45,360 bases of DNA from Microcystis aeruginosa Ma_MB_S_20031200_S102 (GTDB taxonomy: Bacteria > Cyanobacteriota > Cyanobacteriia > Cyanobacteriales > Microcystaceae). Shown piece after piece: positions 8,381 to 16,877 of this stretch. The first letter of the stretch is position 1; every line of letters starts with the position of its first letter. The DNA lies in NCBI GenBank assembly GCA_007095845.1, contig SFBI01000133.1, positions 1 through 45,360 on the forward strand. Direction: 5' to 3'. Below the pieces are notes generated by a model. The model did no database searches. It was not told the DNA's origin and saw only the letters and a program-made list of their open reading frames with translations. Made by a program: the position numbers and the translations under genes.

Positions 8381-11300
8381 ATGAAAAGCATTGTTTTAAT
8401 TGTTGGCTTTGAAACCTTTAACACCAATTTATATCGGCAATCGGGCCTGTTGGCTAGTTCTAAATGTCCCGATTTAGAAGTAAAAGTATTCAGCGATAAA
8501 TCCTTGACTAGCGAACCGGAAATAGTCGAGCAAGCTTTAGCCACTGCCGACGTTTTTTTTGCTAGTTTGATCTTCGATTACGATCAAGTTACTTGGCTGC
8601 GGCAACGAGCGGCACAGATTCCCATTCGCTTAGTTTTTGAGTCTGCTTTAGAGTTAATGAGTTTAACCCGTTTAGGAGAATTTGCCATCGGTGATAAACC
8701 AAAAGGAATGCCAAAACCAATTCAATTTATCTTGAGTAAATTTTCCAGTGGCAAGGAAGAAGATAAGTTAGCTGGTTATCTCAGTTTCCTCAAAACTGGT
8801 CCGAAACTGCTGAAATTTATTCCCGCTAAAAAAGTTCAAGATTTGCGTAATTGGTTAATTATTTACGGTTATTGGAATGCGGGAGGAACCGAAAATGTGG
8901 CCGCTATGTGTTGGGTAATTGCCCAAAAATATCTAGGATTAAAAGTACAGGAAATACCCGAAGTTATCGAAACTCCCAATAAGGGACTATTACACCCCGA
9001 TTATCAGGGTTATTTTCTCACTCCCCAAGAATATTTGACCTGGTATAAAAAAAATAAATCCCTTGATAAACCAGTGGTGGCACTGCTGCTTTATCGGAAG
9101 CACGTTATCAGTAAACTACCCTATATTAATCAATTAATCCGTCATTTTGAAACGGCTAATTTAATTCCCCTACCCGTGTTTATTAACGGAGTGGAAGGCC
9201 ATACAATTGTTCGGGATTGGTTAACCACAGACTACGAAATTCAGCAAAGAAAAAAAGGAATCATTGAAACTCCTTCTTTAAGTGAAGATGCGGTGACAGT
9301 AGATGCCATTGTCTCGACGATTGGCTTTCCTTTGGTGGGGGGTCCCGCGGGTTCTATGGAAGCAGGAAGACAGGTAGAAGTGGCTAAACGAATTCTGTCG
9401 GCTAAAAATATTCCTTATCTTATCGCTGCCCCTTTATTGATTCAAGATATTTATTCTTGGACAAGACAGGGAATCGGTGGTTTACAGAGTGTGGTTCTAT
9501 ACGCTTTACCGGAATTAGATGGAGCAATTGATACAATTCCTCTGGGGGGATTAGTGGGGGAAACTATCTATTTAATCCCCGAAAGATTACAGCGTTTAAC
9601 TGGACGTTTAAACAGTTGGATTAAGTTACATAAAACCCCTCCCCAAGAACGCAAAATAGCCATCATTCTCTATGGATTTCCCCCGGGTTATGGGGCAGTT
9701 GGTACGGCAGCTTTATTAAATGTTCCCCGGAGTTTAGTTAAGTTTTTACAAGCTTTAGAAGCGCAGGGTTATCATCTGGGAACTATTCCCGAAGACGGGG
9801 AAGAAATTATTCAAAAAGTTAAGTTTGCCGATGATGAAAATCTCTCTAAACAAAATCGTTTATCGATAGAAACTTTAGAGAATTGGCTAGGTTATCTATT
9901 AATTTCTCGCATCGAAAAACACTGGAAATCCCTAAAAGATGCGGGGATAAAAACTATTGGCGACCAGTATCATTTAGGGGGAATTGAGTTAGGTAATATC
10001 TGGATTGGAGTGCAACCACCTTTAGGAATTGCTGGGGATCCGATGCGGTTAATGTTTGAAAAAGATTTAACTCCTCACCCTCAGTATGCAGCCTTTTATC
10101 AGTGGTTACAGAAAGATTTTAAGACCGATGCGCTCGTTCATTTTGGTATGCACGGAACTGTCGAATGGCTGCCCGGTTCACCCCTAGGAAATACCGGTTA
10201 TTCTTGGTCAGATATTTTATTAGGAGATTTACCAAATTTATATATTTATGCCGCTAATAATCCCTCGGAATCTATCCTAGCTAAACGTCGCGGTTATGGG
10301 GTGTTAATTTCCCATAATGTGCCTCCCTACGGACGAGCAGGATTATATAAAGAATTGATGATTCTACGAGATTTGATTGCCGAGTTTCGAGAAAATCCTG
10401 AGAAAAATTACGCTTTAAGAGATAGTATTCTCCAAAAAATTATTGATACAGGTATCTCTAAAGATTGCCCTTTTCTGGAAGCAGAAAAACAGGGAATAGA
10501 ATTCACTTTAGAAAATGCCAAATTATTTAGTCGCTATGCACTAACCGATTATTTTGTCAAGGTGTATAATTACCTACAAATCGTCGAACAAAGACTATTT
10601 TCTTCCGGTTTACACACCCTAGGAACTGCTCCCAATCAGGAAGAATTAAAAGGTTATCTTGATGCTTATTTTACCGATTTATCTGAGCGAGAATTTCAGC
10701 AAATTCTCGCTGATGAAGCAACTAATGAAAAGCTTAAAGAAGGCATTGCTATTAAAAATTTATTAGGACAAAATAGCGAAGAATTAACTAATCTTTTGCG
10801 GGGATTAAATGGCGAATATGTACCCCCAGCGCCGGGGGGTGATTTACTCCGGGATGGTGCGGGAGTTTTACCCACAGGACGCAATATACACGCTTTAGAC
10901 CCCTACCGGATGCCTTCCCCCGCAGCCTACACCCGCGGACGAGAAATCGCCAAAAAACTGCTAGAACAAAACCTAACCGAAAAAGGAAAATATCCCGAAA
11001 CCGTAGCGGTTTTACTCTGGGGATTAGATGTGATTAAAACTAAGGGTGAGTCCCTGGGTATTCTCTTAGAATTAGTCGGTGCGGAACCGGTGAAAGAGGG
11101 GACAGGAAGAATTGTCAGGTATGAATTGAAACCTCTAGGGGAAATTGGACACCCGCGCATCGATATTCTGGCTAATTTATCGGGAATTTTTCGGGATACT
11201 TTTATCAATATTATCGAGTTATTGGATGATTTAATGCAGCGGGCAGCCGAGATAGAAGAATCGGAAAATGATAATTATATCCGTAAGCACTATTTAGCCT

Positions 11301-12046
11301 TAAAAAGTCAAGGAATTGACAATGCCAGCGCTCGTTTATTTTCCAATCCTGCTGGGGATTTTGGCTCTTTAGTTAATGACCAAGTAGTGGAGGGAAATTG
11401 GGACAATGACAACGAATTAGCGAAAACTTGGGAAAAGCGTAATGTTTTTAGTTATGGTCGTCAAGATAAGGGACAAGCGCGACCAGAAGTGCTACAACAG
11501 TTATTAAAAACCAGTGAGAGTATTATTCAAGAAATTGACTCGGTAGAATACGGTTTAACCGATATTCAGGAATACTACGCCAACACGGGAGGATTAAAAT
11601 TGGCCGCAGAAAAACAAAGCGGTCAACGGGTGATGACAAGTTTTGTTGAGAGTTTTTCCAATGATACAACTCCCCGCAAATTAGAGGAGGTTTTGCGATT
11701 AGAATACCGCAGTAAATTACTCAATCCTAAATGGGCCAATGCCATGGTTAATCAAGGTTCCGGTGGGGCCTACGAAATCTCCCAAAGAATGACCGCTTTA
11801 ATTGGTTGGGGCGGTACGGCTAATTTTAGTGACGATTGGGTGTATGATCAGGCAGCCGATACCTACGCTTTTGATGCAGAAATGGCGGAAAAATTGCGTC
11901 AAGCTAATCCCGAAGCTTTCCGTAATATTGTCGGTAGAATGTTAGAAGCACAAGGCCGCGGTTTTTGGCAAGCAGACCCCGACAAATTAGAGAAATTACA
12001 GGAATTATATCAATTGACCGATGAAAAGTTAGAAGGGGTTACTTAG
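8381..12046 (+). CDS. ChlH/CobN-family chelatase large subunit, divergent ChlH paralogue
   Basis: Family members are the porphyrin-binding subunits of magnesium or cobalt chelatases. The 1221 residues are shorter than the roughly 1330 of the main cyanobacterial ChlH. An N-terminal DUF3479-like domain (ADVFFASLIF, LKFIPAKKVQDLRNWLI) and the block GDLPNLYIYAANNPSE are ChlH/BchH-like rather than CobN-like. The usual HFGTHG motif reads HFGMHG (His at about 587), followed by TVEWLPG. This suggests a second, divergent ChlH or an undefined chelatase; the metal cannot be told from sequence. No ChlI, ChlD or cobalamin gene is adjacent. The gene is flanked on both sides by inverted copies of a GC-rich repeat. 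The start has an in-frame ATG with AT-rich upstream sequence. Confidence 0.85.
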   Translation: MKSIVLIVGFETFNTNLYRQSGLLASSKCPDLEVKVFSDKSLTSEPEIVEQALATADVFFASLIFDYDQVTWLRQRAAQIPIRLVFESALELMSLTRLGEFAIGDKPKGMPKPIQFILSKFSSGKEEDKLAGYLSFLKTGPKLLKFIPAKKVQDLRNWLIIYGYWNAGGTENVAAMCWVIAQKYLGLKVQEIPEVIETPNKGLLHPDYQGYFLTPQEYLTWYKKNKSLDKPVVALLLYRKHVISKLPYINQLIRHFETANLIPLPVFINGVEGHTIVRDWLTTDYEIQQRKKGIIETPSLSEDAVTVDAIVSTIGFPLVGGPAGSMEAGRQVEVAKRILSAKNIPYLIAAPLLIQDIYSWTRQGIGGLQSVVLYALPELDGAIDTIPLGGLVGETIYLIPERLQRLTGRLNSWIKLHKTPPQERKIAIILYGFPPGYGAVGTAALLNVPRSLVKFLQALEAQGYHLGTIPEDGEEIIQKVKFADDENLSKQNRLSIETLENWLGYLLISRIEKHWKSLKDAGIKTIGDQYHLGGIELGNIWIGVQPPLGIAGDPMRLMFEKDLTPHPQYAAFYQWLQKDFKTDALVHFGMHGTVEWLPGSPLGNTGYSWSDILLGDLPNLYIYAANNPSESILAKRRGYGVLISHNVPPYGRAGLYKELMILRDLIAEFRENPEKNYALRDSILQKIIDTGISKDCPFLEAEKQGIEFTLENAKLFSRYALTDYFVKVYNYLQIVEQRLFSSGLHTLGTAPNQEELKGYLDAYFTDLSEREFQQILADEATNEKLKEGIAIKNLLGQNSEELTNLLRGLNGEYVPPAPGGDLLRDGAGVLPTGRNIHALDPYRMPSPAAYTRGREIAKKLLEQNLTEKGKYPETVAVLLWGLDVIKTKGESLGILLELVGAEPVKEGTGRIVRYELKPLGEIGHPRIDILANLSGIFRDTFINIIELLDDLMQRAAEIEESENDNYIRKHYLALKSQGIDNASARLFSNPAGDFGSLVNDQVVEGNWDNDNELAKTWEKRNVFSYGRQDKGQARPEVLQQLLKTSESIIQEIDSVEYGLTDIQEYYANTGGLKLAAEKQSGQRVMTSFVESFSNDTTPRKLEEVLRLEYRSKLLNPKWANAMVNQGSGGAYEISQRMTALIGWGGTANFSDDWVYDQAADTYAFDAEMAEKLRQANPEAFRNIVGRMLEAQGRGFWQADPDKLEKLQELYQLTDEKLEGVT

Positions 12047-12056
12047 GGTTTTTAGG

Positions 12057-12354
12057 CTGCATCTCATGTTTGTAAATCTACCAGGTTGGGATTTTTAAAG
12101 GGAAACTATCTTCTAAAATTGGTGATTACTTCCGATTTTACCACTCAATCCAAGCCTTTGGGGGGTTCTACCCCCCAAACCCCCCGTTGGGGGTGTGGCG
12201 CGGTCACTGAGCGTGTTGAAGTGCCGCCCCCAAACCCCGGAGCGCATTAGTTTTTCGGTGGGATGCTTACACGCAGCCGCTGACACATTTGTCATCATTT
12301 AAGAGTCACTGATAATTGCTGATTGTCGGTATTTCTGCAAATGTGAGATGCACC
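12057..12354. mobile_element. Putative MITE of about 300 bp containing GC-rich repeat copy B
   Basis: GCATCTCATGTTTGTAAAT near the left end is an imperfect inverted match to TTTCTGCAAATGTGAGATGC near the right end. These would be terminal inverted repeats of about 20 bp. The interior is the GC-rich repeat, and there is no coding frame. The element starts about 10 bp after the chlH-like stop codon. Confidence 0.6.
12125..12311 (+). repeat. GC-rich repeat, copy B
   Basis: This is the counterpart of the segment at 8064-8274, in the opposite orientation. It shares the CTCAATCCAAGCCTTTGGGG core and the AGCGCATTAGTTTTTCGGTG block. It lacks about 24 bases present in copy A, near ACTGAGC. Confidence 0.88.
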
Positions 12355-12361
12355 TGGGTTT

Positions 12362-12862
12362 TCATGGCAACGGGGAATCCTTGGCATAATCTGATTTCCC
12401 TCCTGTTTTACTCAGCAAACGGATATTTTCAATCAGGATTGATTTTTCTAACGCTTTAGCCATATCGTATAAAGTCAAGGCTGCCACCGACACTGCCGTT
12501 AAAGCTTCCATTTCTACCCCAGTTTCCGATTTTGTCACCACTTCTGCCCGAATTTCGTAACCGGGTAACTCTGCTTTCGGGATAATCTGAACATTGATTT
12601 TTTGCAGGGGTAAGGGATGGCAAAGGGGAATTAAGCAGGAAGTTTGTTTGGCCGCCATAATTCCCGCTAGTCTGGCCGTCCCTAAAACGTCACCTTTAGG
12701 CGCATTTCCCTGTTCTATGGCTTCAAAAGTCGTTTGTAGCATTCTCACTTGTCCTAGGGCAATAGCAGTGCGTTTAGTGGGCATTTTCTCTGATACATCC
12801 ACCATCCGGGCCTCGCCTTGGCTGTCGAGATGAGATAATTTTTCTTTACCCTCTTGCGTCAT
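12362..12862 (-). CDS. moaC: Cyclic pyranopterin monophosphate synthase MoaC
   Basis: MoaC converts the 3',8-cyclo-GTP product of MoaA into cyclic pyranopterin monophosphate, the first stable intermediate of molybdenum cofactor synthesis. The 166 residues are a normal full length. The substrate-pocket motifs are present: [11 protein letters not shown] (about 78-87), [20 protein letters not shown] (115-134) and the Lys at 136. No other moa gene is in the window. The gene is divergent from tRNA-Arg, with about 43 bp between them, so the promoters are tightly packed. Confidence 0.96.
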   Translation of the reverse strand: MTQEGKEKLSHLDSQGEARMVDVSEKMPTKRTAIALGQVRMLQTTFEAIEQGNAPKGDVLGTARLAGIMAAKQTSCLIPLCHPLPLQKINVQIIPKAELPGYEIRAEVVTKSETGVEMEALTAVSVAALTLYDMAKALEKSILIENIRLLSKTGGKSDYAKDSPLP

Positions 12863-12905
12863 TGAATGAACCTGTGCTATAGTAGTTTACTGTTGAGAAA
12901 AACAA

Positions 12906-12979
12906 GGGCTTGTAGCTTAGTGGATTAGAGCGTGTGGCTACGGACCACAAGGTCGGGAGTTCGAGTCTCTCCAAGCCCG
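12906..12979 (+). tRNA. tRNA-Arg (anticodon ACG)
   Basis: A complete cloverleaf folds. The acceptor is GGGCTTG/CAAGCCC, the anticodon arm is TGTGG-CTACGGA-CCACA with anticodon ACG at 12940-12942, and the T arm is GGGAG-TTCGAGT-CTCTC. The discriminator base is G, and CCA is not encoded. The A34 is expected to be edited to inosine, so this tRNA would read CGU, CGC and CGA. Confidence 0.96.
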
Positions 12980-13158
12980 TTAGATACAATGGCACATACT
13001 ACAGGAATTAGGTCCCTATGGTTCCTAGTTCCTTTGGTTTTTTAGCCCATCTCCCTCAAGTCCCTAATATAGTACAAATCGTCTTTGATAACAATCAAAA
13101 GCTTGCTAAAATTGTTTACTGGTTTTGGAAATGACTTCTATACTAGAATCGTTTCTCA

Positions 13159-13250
13159 TAAGTACCTAAGCAAAATTAATTACACATATCTAACCCCGCT
13201 CTTGCCTCTTGCCTATCTTAACTAGGAAATTAATTTTGCACGACTACTTA
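13159..13250. mobile_element. 92-bp MITE-like element
   Basis: TAAGTACCTAAGCAAAATTAATT at the left (13159-13181) pairs as an inverted repeat with the segment at 13228-13250. Both arms share TAAGTA and GCAAAATTAATT, with five mismatched bases between. There is no coding capacity. Confidence 0.6.
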
Positions 13251-13261
13251 TCGTTGGTTAA

Positions 13262-13440
13262 GTTAATAGCAGATTGGCCTAGATAATCTCCCCTTCCTGA
13301 TAAGGCGTTCAGTAATTATGTCAAAATCATTTCGCTTAAATTTTCCTAGTCCTGCTGTCATTAGTGTAGCGATTTCATGGAGATTGTCTCTATAATCAGC
13401 AAGTAATTGTAGATAGGATGGATCTAGGACAATTTTTCTG
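13262..13440 (-). pseudogene. Fragment of an unidentified gene
   Basis: On the minus strand a frame reads RKIVLDPSYLQLLADYRDNL, then HEIATLMTAGLGKFKRNDFD and IITERLIRKGRLSRPICY before a stop. The composition is protein-like, but the frame has no start: a stop precedes it within a few codons, and a different frame supplies MAHREKMRKNQKN. I do not recognise the family. It is most likely the tail of a decayed gene. Its surroundings are all element debris. Confidence 0.4.
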
Positions 13441-13470
13441 ATTCTTTCTCATCTTCTCTCGGTGCGCCAT

Positions 13471-13837
13471 GTATAAGGCTTGCTGAATAATGGTAAAACC
13501 CTTTTAAAACAAGGCTTTTGACCTGTTAAAATCCGATGTTAGTGCAAGAATATAGGATTGGGACATTCAAAAACCGGCTCTCTTGGGTTTGGTGGGTAAA
13601 ATGTATTCTAAGATACAGTCTTCCTAGCGATCAAGTGGAAGGAACCACACAGAAACAGAGTACACAAAGATTGATCGATTCTCTGTAAGTTAAACTTATC
13701 ACACAGAACCTAGAAGAGCCAAAAACCTTGCATTATCTTTTTTTTAGTACATAAACTGGTATAAAAGAGAAGGGCAACAAAGTCTGAAACGGCCGACTAA
13801 TAACCCCACCAATAAACTTTTTCAGCAAACCCTACAT
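13471..13837. mobile_element. Non-coding element of about 365 bp with degenerate inverted ends
   Basis: The left end (GTATAAGGCTTGCTGAATAA) and the reverse complement of the right end (ATGTAGGGTTTGCTGAAAAA) match imperfectly over about 20 bp. The interior has no transposase frame. The right end abuts the pseudogene at 13838, and the element appears to cut it. Confidence 0.5.
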
Positions 13838-14035
13838 AATATAGTCTTCAACATTACGCGCAAAGTCTCTGGGAAAGTGTTTTCGCCATTCTGATTGGGG
13901 AACAACGTTACCAATCTCAATAATAGGGGGGTATTTTGTTCTCTGCTAGACTGATATTCGAGTAAGCCAGACAGGAGCCAGAAAAAGATATTTATCAGAA
14001 AAGTCATGATCAAGCTAGAGGTTTAAAGATTGATT
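13838..14035 (-). pseudogene. Truncated gene remnant with an in-frame stop
   Basis: On the minus strand, frame LDHDFSDKYLFLAPVWLTRISV, TAG, QRTKYPPIIEIGNVVPQSEW, RKHFPRDFARNVEDYI is protein-like on both sides of the amber codon. It ends where the IR-bounded element at 13471-13837 begins. Another frame over the same bases gives a 63-residue ORF starting MIMTFLINIFFW, but its composition is worse and I reject it. I do not recognise the family. Confidence 0.45.
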
Positions 14036-14191
14036 GGTTTTCAATTATTTTTATTAATAAATATTTTATACAATTCATGCCAGGTACGCAAGAGGGCTAC
14101 GCCACTACTACCGAATGATTACCAACATTTAGTCTAAACTCCTGTTTCTAATTCATAAGTTATAATTCATAATTTATGATTGATAATTCCC

Positions 14192-15628
14192 CTAACCCCC
14201 ACCCCCTAATTTTGAGCCTAATTCCCGCTTAATCCGGTTGAGAATCGAGGTTTCATCGAGGGAATCAAGAATACTGGCCACCACTGCCTTCGGTCCATCG
14301 GGTCCCCAAGTGGCCCCATTAGCGAGATAGGTTTTCGTCACTTGGCCGATCGCATAACAGGATACACCAGCAACCCCCGCTTGAGTCAGGGCGATCGAAG
14401 TATAGGGAAGGATAGAAATGCCGCCAGTGGCAGGAATCGAGAGGCCAAGCAGTCCTTTGAGGGAACTTAAGCCCAAAACCGCTAAAAATTCGCTGGCACT
14501 AATACCCCCCATATTGAGGGCAATTTTTTGTAAAAGAGCGATCGCCCCCTGACGAGTTAAATCGATGCCGTATAAGCGAGAAAGAGCGAGAATCATGGCT
14601 AAATCGATAACTGCTCCCGTCAACAGATCCAACACTGTCACCGGATTAAGAGCGATCGCCGACGCTTTGATCATCACTGCTTTTTGAATCAATTGATTAG
14701 CGCCGCGATCACGGATAGCCATTTTGCGGGCGACAATTTGCTCGTTTACCTCGTCGGCATACAGCATAGAATTGAGTGCTACGAGGGATTTACCCTCTCG
14801 CTCTAGAATTTCCAAAATTTTTAGTTTTAGAGCTTCTATCCGGGGTTTTCCCCGAAATCGTTGCGTTTTTAGCCGCCCATCCTGCTCTCTAATCGTCTCC
14901 GCCAAGAGGGGAGAGGCCGCCACCATAACGATCTCATCGGGGGAGAGTAATTCTTTTACCCGTTCTGAGGCGATTTTCTCATAGATAGCGAGGCGATCGA
15001 CTTCTGGATACTGATCAATTTTATTAAAGACCAAAATCATCGGTTTTCCCGCTTCCCGCAACTTGGCCAGGGCGGAAAATTCCACTTTGGTCATATCACC
15101 GGAGATGATAAAAAGGATTAAATCCATCTGCTGCGCCACCTGACAGGCGAGAATTTCCCTTGTTTGCCCATCTACCTCATCAATACCGGGAGTATCAAGC
15201 AATTGCACCTGAGCATTACCCTGGCCGTTCAGGGTCAGACGCGCTAGATTGGGGAAAGTATCATCGCTGCTTAACTGCCAATTTACCCCTTTAATGGTGC
15301 GGGTAACTCCGTGTAGAGGACCGGTTGTAAAGATTTCTTGACCGACCAGAGCATTTAAAATCGAGGATTTTCCCCGGCCCACCAGACCAAAAGCGGCAAT
15401 TTGAATCAGGGAGCGATCAAGTTTTTCTAGCAGGGCTACTAGGCGATCAATCTCCGCTTCTAGACCAATTTTCTCGATCGAGGTAAGATCCAGACGCTCA
15501 ACAAGTTTGCTCAGAGAATTGCGTGCCTGATTATAGTTGAGTTCTTCTTGAATAGTGCCGACACCTCGAAGCGCTTGTTCTAGGTCTTCGGTATTCCAAG
15601 CTCGATCGAGGAACGGGTCAGAGGTCAT
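14192..15628 (-). CDS. Membrane-associated GTPase with C-terminal DUF697-like domain
   Basis: This 478-residue protein belongs to the Era/YcjF-like GTPases widespread in cyanobacteria. A helical N-terminus (1-75) precedes the G domain: G1 GLVGRGKS at 81-88, G3 DTPG at 145-148 and G4 NKID at 202-205. The C-terminal third (about 320-450) is hydrophobic and Gly/Ala-rich (ALNPVTVLDLLTGAVIDLAM), as in DUF697 domains that associate with membranes. The exact role is unknown; homologues are often described only as GTP-binding proteins. All nucleotide-binding motifs look intact. The gene is divergent from the transglutaminase-like gene, and the 145-bp gap contains a CCCCCTTATCAAGGGGGG hairpin. Confidence 0.85.
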   Translation of the reverse strand: MTSDPFLDRAWNTEDLEQALRGVGTIQEELNYNQARNSLSKLVERLDLTSIEKIGLEAEIDRLVALLEKLDRSLIQIAAFGLVGRGKSSILNALVGQEIFTTGPLHGVTRTIKGVNWQLSSDDTFPNLARLTLNGQGNAQVQLLDTPGIDEVDGQTREILACQVAQQMDLILFIISGDMTKVEFSALAKLREAGKPMILVFNKIDQYPEVDRLAIYEKIASERVKELLSPDEIVMVAASPLLAETIREQDGRLKTQRFRGKPRIEALKLKILEILEREGKSLVALNSMLYADEVNEQIVARKMAIRDRGANQLIQKAVMIKASAIALNPVTVLDLLTGAVIDLAMILALSRLYGIDLTRQGAIALLQKIALNMGGISASEFLAVLGLSSLKGLLGLSIPATGGISILPYTSIALTQAGVAGVSCYAIGQVTKTYLANGATWGPDGPKAVVASILDSLDETSILNRIKRELGSKLGGGG

Positions 15629-15772
15629 TTCAGTTATCAGTGATCAGTGATTAAGTGGGTGGGTGTTAAAAATTGTCAGATACCCCCTTATCAAGGGGGG
15701 ATTAAGGGGGGATTAAAGGGGGAACCATCTTCAATTTAATTATAACCAGCTACTTTATTAGGGATAATCAGG

Positions 15773-16681
15773 ATGAGTGTCATCTACGACTTGGAACACA
15801 TTACCACCTATCATTATCGTAAACCGGTAACTTTTGGGGAACATCGGGCGATTTTTTTGCCTAGCGCCGGTCACGGTGAAAGAATTATCAGTTATTCTGT
15901 GGAGGCGAATATTGCCGCTAAAACGCGCTGGACTATGGATACGCTATCTAACAATGTGGTAGGGATTGAATTTGCTGAACCAGCGTCAGAATTAATCGTT
16001 ACCTGTCGATTACGGGCGGAACATTTTGGCTTAAAAGCGATCGCTGATTTTCCCCTCGCTCAACGTGCGATCGAAATTCCTGTCCAATATACCCCCGATG
16101 AATGGTTAGATCTAGTGGTGTTTATGCGTCCCCACGCCGAGGATGCCGACGGCAGCTTGGCAGCTTGGGCCAAAAGTTTTGTAGCGGGGGACCAAGATAA
16201 TACCCTCGATGCCATGGCAAGAATGATGGCGGCTATCAAAGATAATTTTACTTACCAATCCCGGGAGAGTGAAGGAACTCAATCCCCCGAAGAAACCCTG
16301 CGGCTCAAGTCGGGAACTTGTCGCGATTATGCTTGGTTGATGATCGAAGCTTTGCGAAGATTGGGTTTAGCCTGTCGTTTTGTCAGTGGCTATCTCTACG
16401 ATGCTGCCCTCGACGGTGGTGAAGTGGGGATGACTGGCTCTGGTGCTACCCATGCTTGGTTACAGGTTTATCTACCAGGGGCCGGTTGGCGTAATTATGA
16501 TCCGACTAATCAAATTACCGCCGGCTTTGATTTAATTCGAGTGGCGATCGCTCGTCATCCCAGTCAAATCATACCTCTTTCTGGTTCTTGGTTTGGTGAT
16601 GCTGATGACTTTTTGTCGATGGATGTTAAAGTGATCATTCGCAAGCTGGGGACGCTGCCAGATTTTGATCCGAGGGAATAG
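15773..16681 (+). CDS. Transglutaminase-like cysteine protease family protein
   Basis: This 302-residue protein has an N-terminal beta-rich bacterial transglutaminase-like region (YDLEHITTYHYRKPVTFGEH). A transglutaminase/protease core follows, with the catalytic triad Cys183 (SGTCRDYAWLM), His227 (THAWLQVYLPGAGW) and Asp243 (YDPTN). Members are usually predicted to be peptidases or amide-bond enzymes rather than true cross-linkers. There is no signal peptide, so it is probably cytoplasmic. In many bacteria such genes sit with alpha-E or circularly permuted ATP-grasp proteins, but neither is present here. A perfect hairpin 37 bp after the stop is a likely terminator. Confidence 0.88.
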   Translation: MSVIYDLEHITTYHYRKPVTFGEHRAIFLPSAGHGERIISYSVEANIAAKTRWTMDTLSNNVVGIEFAEPASELIVTCRLRAEHFGLKAIADFPLAQRAIEIPVQYTPDEWLDLVVFMRPHAEDADGSLAAWAKSFVAGDQDNTLDAMARMMAAIKDNFTYQSRESEGTQSPEETLRLKSGTCRDYAWLMIEALRRLGLACRFVSGYLYDAALDGGEVGMTGSGATHAWLQVYLPGAGWRNYDPTNQITAGFDLIRVAIARHPSQIIPLSGSWFGDADDFLSMDVKVIIRKLGTLPDFDPRE

Positions 16682-16717
16682 GTTGAATTATCGGGTTTTT
16701 CCTTGACTGGCGATCAC

Positions 16718-16750
16718 AGAAAACGGGTTTCTCGGAGAAACCCGTTTTCT
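16718..16750 (+). terminator. Perfect 15-bp hairpin after the transglutaminase-like gene
   Basis: AGAAAACGGGTTTCT (16718-16732) and AGAAACCCGTTTTCT (16736-16750) are exact reverse complements around the 3-base loop CGG. The position 37 bp past the stop fits a terminator. The T-run after the stem is weak, which is common in cyanobacteria. Confidence 0.75.
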
Positions 16751-16832
16751 ACTCATGCAATAAAGCGAAGATTGCCGTCAGATTATAGCATTTTTATCGA
16801 TTTTTGTCAAGATATATTTGACACAATTTATT

Positions 16833-16865
16833 ATAAAAAGGGTTTCTAAAAGAAACCCTTTTTAT
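16833..16865 (-). terminator. Second perfect 15-bp hairpin, next to the IS630 remnant
   Basis: ATAAAAAGGGTTTCT and AGAAACCCTTTTTAT pair exactly around AAA. The stem core GGGTTTCT/AGAAACCC is the same as in the hairpin at 16718. Runs of T and A on either flank allow it to act in both directions. Confidence 0.65.
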
Positions 16866-16877
16866 GTTTTCTAACTA

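Noticed and set aside
8381-12046. CobN (cobaltochelatase) assignment for the large chelatase gene
   Set aside because: The N-terminal domain and the GDLPNLYIYAANNPSE block follow ChlH/BchH rather than CobN, although the HFGMHG change leaves the metal uncertain.
12594-12833. 79-residue plus-strand frame opposite moaC
   Set aside because: It lies wholly inside moaC, whose family motifs are unambiguous.
13822-14013. 63-residue minus-strand frame starting MIMTFLINIFFW
   Set aside because: A neighbouring frame over the same bases has better protein-like composition on both sides of a stop, so this frame is probably a shadow of a pseudogene.
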